A stretch of DNA of 41,813 nucleotides from Nitrospirota bacterium (lineage in GTDB: Bacteria; Nitrospirota; UBA9217): the NCBI GenBank assembly GCA_020052615.1, contig JAGVOT010000069.1, forward strand, positions 1 through 41,813. The letters are read 5' to 3'. A program made the position numbers and the translations under genes. Positions 27,008 through 33,597 of this stretch are shown piece by piece (within the stretch, counting starts at the first letter, position 1; each line of letters opens with the position of its first letter). The notes below the pieces were generated by a model. The model was given only the letters and a program-made list of their open reading frames with translations. It was not told the DNA's origin and did not search any database.

Positions 27008-27099
27008 CACGAATAGCACGAATGATACGAATGTCACGAATGAAATGCCGGGTTTGAAAGGTCTTATTCGTGTAATTCGTCCCATTAGTGTCTTTCGTG
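27008..27099. repeat. Long imperfect inverted repeat built of CACGAAT units
   Basis: Two 34-base arms (27008-27041 and 27066-27099) match as reverse complements at 26 of 34 positions around a 24-base loop. Each arm itself repeats CACGAAT-like units every 8-9 bases. It fills the hdrA-mvhD gap and would form a long stem in the transcript. Confidence 0.85.
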
Positions 27100-27135
27100 A
27101 TAAGGCTTTTAGATTAAGATGAGAGGAGTGCATCC

Positions 27136-27648
27136 ATGGCTGTAGCAGAAAAAGCTCCGGAAAAGGCAACGGCCCCGTCCGTCGAGAAGCCGCATGAGAC
27201 GCCTGCCGGATGGGAGCCCAACGTCCTGGCCTTCGCGTGCCACTACTGCGCCTTCGCGGCGGCGGACCTTGCCGGCGTGATGCGTCTGTCCTATCCGCCG
27301 AACGTGAAGATCATCCGCCTTCCCTGCACCGGCAAGCTCGACCACATCCACATCCTCCGGGCCTTCGAACGGGGAGTGGACGGCATCTTCGTTGCCGGCT
27401 GACTGAAGGGCCAATGCCATTACCTGGAAGGTAATAAGTTCGCAGCACGAAGGATCGAATACGCGCAAAAACTGCTGACAAGTGTCGGCATCGATCCGAC
27501 ACGCCTGGAGATGTTCAATCTCTCGGCGGCCATGGGCCCACGATGGGCGGAGATCTGCACCGAGTTCACCGAGAAGGTGCGGAAGCTCGGTCCTTCGCCT
27601 GTGGCGCTCGCAAAACACCAGAAGTTATGCGGTACGGAAAAGGAGTAG
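27136..27648 (+). CDS. mvhD: MvhD-type subunit with a selenocysteine codon
   Basis: Read through the TGA at 27400-27402, the protein has 170 residues. Before it are the [2Fe-2S]-type cysteines C35/C38 (ACHYCAF) and C64 (LPCTGKLD). After it, in the same frame, come LKGQCHYLEGN and a full MvhD C-terminus. The TGA (codon 89) occupies the first position of the family's C-x3-G-x-CHY-type motif, where MvhD proteins have Cys and methanococcal VhuD has selenocysteine. A stem with a GGA loop starts 16 bases after the TGA. MvhD passes electrons between a partner oxidoreductase and HdrA. The stop is 3 bases from metV. An ordinary nonsense mutation is less likely because everything downstream remains conserved. 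Confidence 0.9.
27419..27435 (+). promoter_or_regulatory. Predicted bacterial SECIS hairpin in mvhD
   Basis: Seven perfect base pairs (27419-27425 with 27429-27435) enclose a GGA loop, beginning 16 bases after the TGA at 27400-27402. Distance and a G at the start of the loop agree with the SelB-binding hairpins of bacterial selenoprotein mRNAs. Confidence 0.65.
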
Positions 27649-27651
27649 AAC

Positions 27652-28347
27652 ATGATCGTCGGACAACAGAAACCATTTGATGAGATCTGGGGCATGGTCA
27701 AGGGCTTCAAAAAGGTCCTGGTCTACGGCTGCAATACCTGTGTGGCCATAAGCCATGCCGGCGGAGGCAAGGAGGCGGAGATCCTCGCGTCCATGATCCG
27801 CATGAAGGCGACCCAGGAAGGGGTCGATATGCTGGTGGACAACGCGGCCATCGAACGTCACTGCGAGCCCGAGTTCTTCGAGCCGCTCATGGAAAAGGTC
27901 AGGACCTACGACCTGGTGCTGTCCACGGCCTGCGGGGTTGGGGTCAACTTCCTGTCCGACCGCATCGGCGACATCCCGGTCTACCCCGGCGTGAATACGT
28001 CATTCTACGGCGCCGTGCCCAAGGCGGGCTTTTTCGTGGAGCTCTGCGGCGGATGCGGGAACTGCATCCTGCACCTGACGGGCGGCATCTGCCCGGTGGT
28101 GCGCTGCTCCAAGTCCCTCATGAACGGGCCCTGCGGCGGAACGGACAAGGGCAAATGCGAGGTCAGCAAGGAGATTGATTGCGCCTGGTACCTGATCGTG
28201 GAGCGGATGAAGAAGCTCGGCAAGCTCGAAGAGCTGTTCTCCATCCAGCCGCCGCGGAACTGGGCGACGGGAACGCACGGCGGTCCGCGCAGGCTCGTGT
28301 ACGAGCATATCATGGAGCTGGAAGAAGAGAAGAAAGCCGGGAAGTAA
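27652..28347 (+). CDS. metV: MetV, zinc/iron-sulfur partner of methylene-THF reductase
   Basis: The protein has 231 residues and belongs to the MTHFR C-terminal family. It has an N-terminal pair C27/C30 (GCNTC) and a dense cysteine region, CGGCGNC followed by GGICPVVRCSK and NGPCGG. In acetogens MetV binds MetF and links it to an electron donor such as the Hdr-MvhD module. Its start lies 3 bases after the mvhD stop, with AAGGAG inside the end of mvhD, indicating coupled translation. It is one of the clearest markers that this Hdr set serves methylene-THF reduction. Confidence 0.9.
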   Translation: MIVGQQKPFDEIWGMVKGFKKVLVYGCNTCVAISHAGGGKEAEILASMIRMKATQEGVDMLVDNAAIERHCEPEFFEPLMEKVRTYDLVLSTACGVGVNFLSDRIGDIPVYPGVNTSFYGAVPKAGFFVELCGGCGNCILHLTGGICPVVRCSKSLMNGPCGGTDKGKCEVSKEIDCAWYLIVERMKKLGKLEELFSIQPPRNWATGTHGGPRRLVYEHIMELEEEKKAGK

Positions 28348-28357
28348 AAAAATCAAA

Positions 28358-28420
28358 CCACAGAGGCACAGAGGAAGTCTTTTTTTAGGGAATCTCTCTG
28401 TGTTCTCTGTGCCCCTGTGG
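28358..28420. repeat. Inverted repeat with CCACAGAGGCACAGAG arms
   Basis: Arms 28358-28373 and 28405-28420 pair at 15 of 16 positions; a run of seven T residues and a further partial CTCTGTG copy lie between them. It fills the metV-metF gap. Confidence 0.85.
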
Positions 28421-28457
28421 TGATATTTGCATTGGACGTTATCTTTTGGAGGTTTCG

Positions 28458-29429
28458 ATGAAGAGCGGAAGCAATCTGGAAAAGGTCATCGCAAGCGGCA
28501 AGCCCGCGGTCACGGCAGAACTCGGGCCGCCCATGAGCGCCGATCCCCATGAGGTCGTCGAGAAGGCCCACAAGCTGAAAGGGTTCTGCGACGCGGCGAA
28601 CATCACGGACTGCCAGACGGCCGTGGTGCGCATCTCGAGCATCGCGGCTGCCTACATTGCCCTGCGGGAAGGGCTCGAGCCGGTGATGCAGATGACCTGC
28701 CGGGACCGGAACCGCATAGCCATGCAGGCGGACCTGCTGGGCGCGGCTGCCCTGGGCCTCAAGAACTGCCTCTGCATCGCCGGCGACCACCAGAAGTTCA
28801 GCGCGGCGGGCAAGCTCAAGGGCCACCCGGGCGCGAAGAACGTCTACGATGTGGACACGACCCAGCTCGTCGGGATCATGAAGAAGATGCGCGACGAAAG
28901 CCTGCAGGAGGGCGGTGACAAGATCGATGTGCCGCCGAAGTTCTTCATCGGCGCCTCCTGGACGCCCATGGGAGACCCCATGGATTTCCGGCCTTACAAC
29001 CTCAAAAAAAAGGTGGACGCAGGGGCCGACTTCATCCAGACCCAGGGCATCTACGATGTCGAGCTCTTCAAATCGCAAATGGAGAAGGCCCGCAATCTGG
29101 GGCTGCACGAGCGGACGGCGATCCTCGGCGGCATTATCGTGCCCCGGAGCGCCATGATGCTCAAGTACATGGATTCCTCCGTTGCCGGCGTCACGGTCCC
29201 GAAGGCGTTGATCGACCGCATGAACAAGGCGAAGGAAGCCGCGGGGGACGACAAGAAGAAGATGCGCGAACTGCAGGAGGCAGAGGGCCTCAAGATCACC
29301 GTGGAGCTTATCCACCAGATCCTCGAGATCCCCGGTGTCAAGGGCGTGCATATCCAGGCAATCGAGTGGGAGAGCGCCATGGAGGGGATCGTCAAGGCGG
29401 CCGGGCTCTATCCGCGGCCGCAGGTATAA
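28458..29429 (+). CDS. metF: Methylenetetrahydrofolate reductase MetF
   Basis: This 323-residue TIM-barrel flavoenzyme reduces 5,10-methylene-THF to 5-methyl-THF, the last step of the methyl branch. The early Glu in VTAELGPP (substrate-binding Glu), the NITDCQ segment, the CIAGDHQKF strand and the TQGIYDVELF strand are family features. ATG 28458 has GGAGG six bases upstream. Together with metV and the Hdr-MvhD genes it probably forms one multi-subunit complex, drawing reducing power from NADH, ferredoxin or a hydrogenase. The actual donor is not shown by the sequence. Confidence 0.93.
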   Translation: MKSGSNLEKVIASGKPAVTAELGPPMSADPHEVVEKAHKLKGFCDAANITDCQTAVVRISSIAAAYIALREGLEPVMQMTCRDRNRIAMQADLLGAAALGLKNCLCIAGDHQKFSAAGKLKGHPGAKNVYDVDTTQLVGIMKKMRDESLQEGGDKIDVPPKFFIGASWTPMGDPMDFRPYNLKKKVDAGADFIQTQGIYDVELFKSQMEKARNLGLHERTAILGGIIVPRSAMMLKYMDSSVAGVTVPKALIDRMNKAKEAAGDDKKKMRELQEAEGLKITVELIHQILEIPGVKGVHIQAIEWESAMEGIVKAAGLYPRPQV

Positions 29430-29470
29430 GACCAGTGAGGGATCAGGATAAGGCAAAGGGGACGAACGAT

Positions 29471-29848
29471 ATGCCTCAAAGTACAGGGACAGTGCGTAAC
29501 GCTCTATGGGTGATCCTGTTCGGTCTGCTGCTGAACTGGTCGTCAGCGGCCCTTGCCGGCCCGCGAAGCGCCGTTGAGGGAGAGCCGAAACGGTCGTACG
29601 GCGCCATCGACGTTGTCATGTATCAGACCAGCTGGTGACCCTACTGCAACAAGGCGCGGGAGTTCCTGCGCGGGATGGGTGTCAGCCTTACTGAATACGA
29701 TGTCGAGAAGGACCGCCAGAAGGGCGAAGAGATGATGGCGAAAAGCGGCTCGCGCGGCGTTCCGGTCGTCGACATCGAGGGGATCATCATACGCGGTTAC
29801 TCTCCCGATGCGATGAAAGATGCGATCGAGCGGAAACGAAGGGAATAG
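29471..29848 (+). CDS. Exported glutaredoxin-like selenoprotein
   Basis: Read through the TGA at 29636-29638, this is a 125-residue protein. Residues 1 to about 30 look like a signal peptide or membrane anchor (ALWVILFGLLLNW, then ALAG). A glutaredoxin/NrdH-type domain follows: the beta strand DVVMYQTSW, then U56-PYC, KAREFL, and the cis-proline segment SRGVPVVDIEG. The TGA sits at the first position of the CXXC active site, giving UXXC, a known arrangement in glutaredoxin-like selenoproteins. A GC-rich hairpin lies 15 bases downstream of it. The product is probably a thiol-disulfide reductant outside the cytoplasm. Its target is unknown; c-type cytochrome maturation or metal delivery are possibilities only. 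Confidence 0.87.
29654..29671 (+). promoter_or_regulatory. Predicted bacterial SECIS hairpin in the glutaredoxin-like gene
   Basis: GCGCGGG (29654-29660) pairs with CCTGCGC (29665-29671), with one G-U pair, around an AGTT loop that contains the GU typical of SelB-binding loops. It starts 15 bases after the TGA at 29636-29638. Confidence 0.7.
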
Positions 29849-29901
29849 CAGCTGCAGGCATAAGAACCCGTTAGGCGTGAGGCATAAGGGGCAGGGAAAC
29901 G

Positions 29902-30702
29902 ATGCCGAAGACCACCGTACCGGATATCTATAAGAAGAAGGCCGAGGGCAGGAAGATCACGGTACTTACCGCCTACGACTTTCCGACGGCCCAGATCGTG
30001 GATGAAGCAGGTATCGACATCGCGCTCGTCGGCGATTCCCTCGGCATGGTGGTGCAGGGCATCGACAGCACCCTGCCCGTGACCATGGACGAGATGATCT
30101 ACCACACGCGGATAGTCTCGCGTGCCGTTAAGACCAGCCTCGTCGTAGGTGATATGCCGTTCCTGTCCTATCAGGCAGATAGGGCCGAAGCGGTGCTGAA
30201 CGCGGGCCGGTTCCTGAAAGAAGCGGGAGCGGAGGCGGTCAAGCTCGAAGGCGGTGTTGCCGTTGCGGAGACCGTCAGGGCGATCGTCGCTGCAGGAATT
30301 CCGGTGATGGGACACATCGGGCTGACTCCCCAGCATGTTAACGTGTTCGGCGGTCATAAAGTGCAGGGCAGGGACGAGGCGGCGCGGGAGAAGATCCTCG
30401 CGGACGCACGGGCCCTCCAGGAGGCCGGGGTATTTGCGGTTGTGCTCGAAGCGATCCCCTCAGCGCTGGCCAGGGAGATCGGCGGCATCCTCTCCATCCC
30501 CACCATCGGCATCGGCGCAGGACCTCACTGCGACGGGCAGGTGCTCGTTCTCCATGACCTGCTCGGACTTTTCGACCGGTTCACGCCGAAGTTCGTGAAA
30601 CGGTACGCTCACCTCAAGGACGAGGCGCTTCGGGCAGTAAAGGAATATAAGAAGGAAGTCGAGAGCGGCGCGTTCCCGACAGAGGAGCAGAGCTTCACGT
30701 GA
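29902..30702 (+). CDS. panB: 3-methyl-2-oxobutanoate hydroxymethyltransferase
   Basis: The 266-residue enzyme transfers a hydroxymethyl group from 5,10-methylene-THF to alpha-ketoisovalerate, making ketopantoate for coenzyme A. The N-terminal [13 protein letters not shown], the metal-binding [11 protein letters not shown], the [11 protein letters not shown] and the [14 protein letters not shown] segments are PanB signatures, and length is normal. GGGGCAGGG precedes the ATG. It uses the same folate intermediate as metF and supplies CoA, the acceptor in acetyl-CoA synthesis, so its place in the island is metabolically coherent. Confidence 0.95.
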   Translation: MPKTTVPDIYKKKAEGRKITVLTAYDFPTAQIVDEAGIDIALVGDSLGMVVQGIDSTLPVTMDEMIYHTRIVSRAVKTSLVVGDMPFLSYQADRAEAVLNAGRFLKEAGAEAVKLEGGVAVAETVRAIVAAGIPVMGHIGLTPQHVNVFGGHKVQGRDEAAREKILADARALQEAGVFAVVLEAIPSALAREIGGILSIPTIGIGAGPHCDGQVLVLHDLLGLFDRFTPKFVKRYAHLKDEALRAVKEYKKEVESGAFPTEEQSFT

Positions 30703-30795
30703 TCGCCCTCGTTACATTTGGTAGCAATTTCATGCGGTTATGAGCGGTTATTATGCTTTTATTAAAAGAATTGACTTTTCAGATTTCAAATTTGC

Positions 30796-30825
30796 TTGAC
30801 GGAATAAAACAGCTCTCTATATAAT
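30796..30825 (+). promoter_or_regulatory. Sigma-70 promoter for thyX
   Basis: TTGACG (30796-30801), an 18-base spacer and TATAAT (30820-30825) lie in an AT-rich gap about 110 bases ahead of the thyX start. It would restart transcription within the island. Confidence 0.65.
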
Positions 30826-30937
30826 AGCCCTTCCCGTCGCTGGCAAATCGTTCTTTCATTTACCATCAGCAGAGCAGAACGTCAAAGGATAATGGCTTTT
30901 CGGACCTTCTCCGGGAAGCCCTGTGGAGGGATTGCCG

Positions 30938-31666
30938 GTGCCTGAAGCGGCATTGAAAGTTGTGCTCCTCCGGCACACGCCGGAACCGGAAGAGGTCGTG
31001 GCCATGGCCGCCAAGCTCTGCTACAGCCCGTCGGGTGTGGGGGAGTTGAGGGAGAAGATCGAGGCCAGGGACCAGGCGGCGTTCGTCGAGAAGCTCGCAT
31101 CCATCGGCCATCTGTCGCCGATCGAGCATGTGTCCTTCACCTTCGGCATCGAGGGGATATCGCGGGCCTGCTCTCACCAGCTCGTCCGGCACCGCCTCGC
31201 GTCCTATTCGCAGCAAAGCCAGCGGTATGTGAAGGCAGAGCAGTTCGATTACGTCATACCGCCGAGCATCAAGCAGGACCCGGCGCTTGTCCGTGAGTTC
31301 GAGCAGTGCATGGCCGAAGCACAGACGAACTATACCAAAGTGCTGAAACGGCTCGACGAGCTTGGGTACAAAGGGGAGTCAGGACAGCAGGACGCGCGGT
31401 ATCTGCTGCCGAACGCGGCCGAGACCAGGATCGTCATGACCATGAATGCCCGGGAATTGCTGCATTTCTTCCGGGTGCGATGCTGCAACCGGGCGCAGTG
31501 GGAGATCCGGGAGATGGCGGAACGGATGCTCGGCCTCGTCAAAGGCATCGCGCCGACGATCTTCGGCAAATCCGGACCGGGATGCCTCTACGCGGCCTGC
31601 CCCGAGGGCAAGATGACCTGCGGGAAGATCGAAGACGTCAGAAAAAAATACGGCGTGAAAAAATAA
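30938..31666 (+). CDS. thyX: Flavin-dependent thymidylate synthase
   Basis: The 242-residue enzyme makes dTMP from dUMP using methylene-THF, FAD and NAD(P)H. The ThyX motif RHRxxSxxxxSxR is present at residues 84-96 (RHRLASYSQQSQR). I chose the GTG at 30938 because GGAGGG lies seven bases upstream; a GTG at 30923 would add five residues. ThyX, unlike ThyA, releases THF and not dihydrofolate, which suits an organism that runs large fluxes through THF. Confidence 0.94.
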   Translation: MPEAALKVVLLRHTPEPEEVVAMAAKLCYSPSGVGELREKIEARDQAAFVEKLASIGHLSPIEHVSFTFGIEGISRACSHQLVRHRLASYSQQSQRYVKAEQFDYVIPPSIKQDPALVREFEQCMAEAQTNYTKVLKRLDELGYKGESGQQDARYLLPNAAETRIVMTMNARELLHFFRVRCCNRAQWEIREMAERMLGLVKGIAPTIFGKSGPGCLYAACPEGKMTCGKIEDVRKKYGVKK

Positions 31667-31703
31667 CTGTATTTACCGCAGCCAGAAGCAGGCGCTTCTA
31701 AGC

Positions 31704-31790
31704 GAGGACACAGAGGTCGCAGAGAAGGATCCCGATACCATGGCAACATCGTTTTTCTCTGCGCTCTCTGCTCTCCGCGGTCTCCGCGGT
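31704..31790. repeat. Imperfect inverted repeat of CAGAG/CTCTG units
   Basis: The left part has CACAGAGGTCGCAGAGAA (around 31709-31726) and the right part TTCTCTGCGCTCTCTGCTCTCC (31755-31776). The exact core is CGCAGAGAA/TTCTCTGCG. Two CTCCGCGGT copies close the element. It fills the thyX-CooC gap. Confidence 0.65.
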
Positions 31791-31810
31791 GGGACGGTTT
31801 TGAGGGAGTA

Positions 31811-32581
31811 ATGGGTTTTTCAATAGCAGTGGCAGGCAAGGGCGGCACGGGCAAGACCAGTCTCTGCGGCCTCACGATCCGGTATCTGACAGAAAAGAAG
31901 CGCGGTGCGGTGCTTGCCGTTGATGCCGACGCCAATTCGAACCTGAACGACGTGCTGGGCGTCAAGGTCCATGCCACCGTAGGGAAGCTGCGGGAGACGT
32001 CGCTCGAAGCGGTCAAGTCCACGGCCCCGCGGCCGGGCGGCATGAGCATGGAGCAGCTCTTCGACTATCAGATCCAGCAGGCGCTCATCGAGGCAAAGGG
32101 GTTCGATCTCCTGGTGATGGGCAGACCCGAAGGGTCCGGCTGCTACTGCGCGGCGAACAACATCATCCGCAAGTACATGGACAAGCTTGCGGACAATTAT
32201 CCCTATACCGTCATGGACAACGAGGCGGGTCTCGAGCATCTTTCCCGCCGGACCACGCAGGACACGGACCTGCTGCTTATCATCAGCGACTCGTCGGTGC
32301 GGGGCGTGATGACGGCGGGCCGTATCGGCGAACTGGTGAAGGAGCTGAACCTGAACGTGAAGCGCGTGGTGCTGATCGTGAACCGGGTGCAGGACGGGAC
32401 GAGCGGGGACAAGTCGCTCCTTCGTGCGATCGAACAGCAGGGCGTTGAGTTCGCGGGCTTTGTGCCCGCCGACGAGCTGATCTTTGATTATGACCTGAAC
32501 GGCAAGCCGCTTGTCCAGCTTCCTGCCGGCTCAAAGGCGCTTACCAGCTATTATGCCGTGCTGGACAAGCTGATCCCGTGA
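31811..32581 (+). CDS. acsF: CooC/AcsF-type nickel-insertion ATPase
   Basis: The 256-residue P-loop ATPase has GKGGTGKTS at residues 9-17, VDADANSNL and the CXC pair in GSGCYCAANN. It belongs to the CooC family but differs clearly from the gene at 20389. In acetogens the member next to acs genes (AcsF) helps nickel loading of acetyl-CoA synthase. Its place just upstream of acsE-acsD-acsC-acsB favours that role here. The AcsF versus CooC split is inferred from position and would need a tree. Confidence 0.78.
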   Translation: MGFSIAVAGKGGTGKTSLCGLTIRYLTEKKRGAVLAVDADANSNLNDVLGVKVHATVGKLRETSLEAVKSTAPRPGGMSMEQLFDYQIQQALIEAKGFDLLVMGRPEGSGCYCAANNIIRKYMDKLADNYPYTVMDNEAGLEHLSRRTTQDTDLLLIISDSSVRGVMTAGRIGELVKELNLNVKRVVLIVNRVQDGTSGDKSLLRAIEQQGVEFAGFVPADELIFDYDLNGKPLVQLPAGSKALTSYYAVLDKLIP

Positions 32582-32590
32582 GGACGCGTT

Positions 32591-32657
32591 AGACGTGAAA
32601 CGTCAGACGTTAGAGGAAAACCGGAATATCTGTATGGCCTGCTCACGTTTCACGTCT
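32591..32657. repeat. Inverted repeat with AGACGTGAAACGT arms
   Basis: A perfect 13-base inverted repeat (32591-32603 with 32645-32657) is embedded in longer imperfect arms made of GACGT units. It fills the gap ahead of the DUF2520 gene. Confidence 0.8.
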
Positions 32658-32674
32658 TACGTCTCACGATCCTT

Positions 32675-33559
32675 ATGAAGACGGTCGCCATTATCGGTGC
32701 GGGCCGGGTCGGCGGCGCAGTGGGCCGCCTGCTTGCGCAGGCCGGTTATACCGTGACCGGGGTGGTGTCCCGGAGCAGGGAGGACGCGGAGCGGGTCCGG
32801 GAGTTCATCAGCGCCGGTACCGCGATGATCGATCCGGTCAGGGCTGCAGCTTCAGCGGACATCGTTCTCATCACGACGCCGGACGGTGTCATTAAGGGCG
32901 TCTGCGATTCGATCGCGGCAGGTAAGGGCTTCAGGGCCGGCGCGGTCGTCGTGCATATGTCCGGCGCACAGACGCTCGACCTGCTGGAGGGAGCGAAAGG
33001 CTCCGGGGCATACCGGGCGGTGATTCATCCGCTCCAGTCGATCCCGAGCAGGGAGCTGGGCGAGCGGAACATCCCCGGCTCGTATTTCCGGATCGAAGCG
33101 GACCCGGAGGCCTCAACAATTGCACGGGAGCTCGTGAAAGCCCTGGGCGGCATCGAGCTGGTGATGCCGAAGTGGAGTTCCGACAAGGGGTCGGCCGCGC
33201 TGTACCACGCCGGCGCTGTCGCGGTCTCCAATTTTTTCGTTGCCCTGGTGGACTTCGGGCTTCGATACTATCAGGCGCTGGGCGCGGACAAAAAAGACGC
33301 GCTCAAGGCGGTGCTTCCGCTCATCAAGGGGACGCTGGCGAACATCGAGAGCGCCGGCATTCCCGCCGCCCTCACGGGCCCGATCATGCGGGGAGATGTC
33401 GGGACGGTAAAAGACCACCTGCGGGCCATGTCAGAGCGCGCACCGGAGCTGCTTCCGCTGTACCGGGAACTTGCCCTGCATACGGTCATGGTGGCTCAAG
33501 ACAAGAACAGCATTGACCCGCAGACGGCTGCGGATATCCAAAAACTGATGAAACTTTAG
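32675..33559 (+). CDS. Rossmann-fold/DUF2520 oxidoreductase
   Basis: The 294-residue protein begins with a dinucleotide-binding fold (VAIIGAGRVGGAVGRLLA) and has a ProC-like TPDGVIKG and HMSGAQTLD core. An all-helical C-terminal DUF2520-type domain follows (KGSAALYHAGAVAVSNF). The RVGG and VVSRSREDAER pattern suggests NADP. Substrate is not known for this family in general. With panB 2 kb upstream and no panE in view, ketopantoate reduction is a reasonable hypothesis but unproven. The gene lies 38 bases before acsE. Confidence 0.82.
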   Translation: MKTVAIIGAGRVGGAVGRLLAQAGYTVTGVVSRSREDAERVREFISAGTAMIDPVRAAASADIVLITTPDGVIKGVCDSIAAGKGFRAGAVVVHMSGAQTLDLLEGAKGSGAYRAVIHPLQSIPSRELGERNIPGSYFRIEADPEASTIARELVKALGGIELVMPKWSSDKGSAALYHAGAVAVSNFFVALVDFGLRYYQALGADKKDALKAVLPLIKGTLANIESAGIPAALTGPIMRGDVGTVKDHLRAMSERAPELLPLYRELALHTVMVAQDKNSIDPQTAADIQKLMKL

Positions 33560-33597
33560 AGTGATCGTCAGATCGACGTGAAAGGAGATTTGAAAGA

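Noticed and set aside
26999-27105. CRISPR array
   Set aside because: The CACGAAT units are 7 bases long with 1-2 base gaps and form an inverted repeat. There are no spacers of uniform 30-40 base length and no cas genes.
27136-27402. Short 88-residue protein ending at the TGA, or a pseudogene of mvhD
   Set aside because: The same frame continues for 81 codons with conserved MvhD sequence to a normal stop next to metV, and the TGA is at a redox-Cys position. Selenocysteine explains this better than truncation.
29366-29638. 90-residue protein ending in QTSW
   Set aside because: It starts inside metF without a ribosome-binding site. The real product starts at ATG 29471 and reads through the TGA into the rest of a glutaredoxin-like domain.
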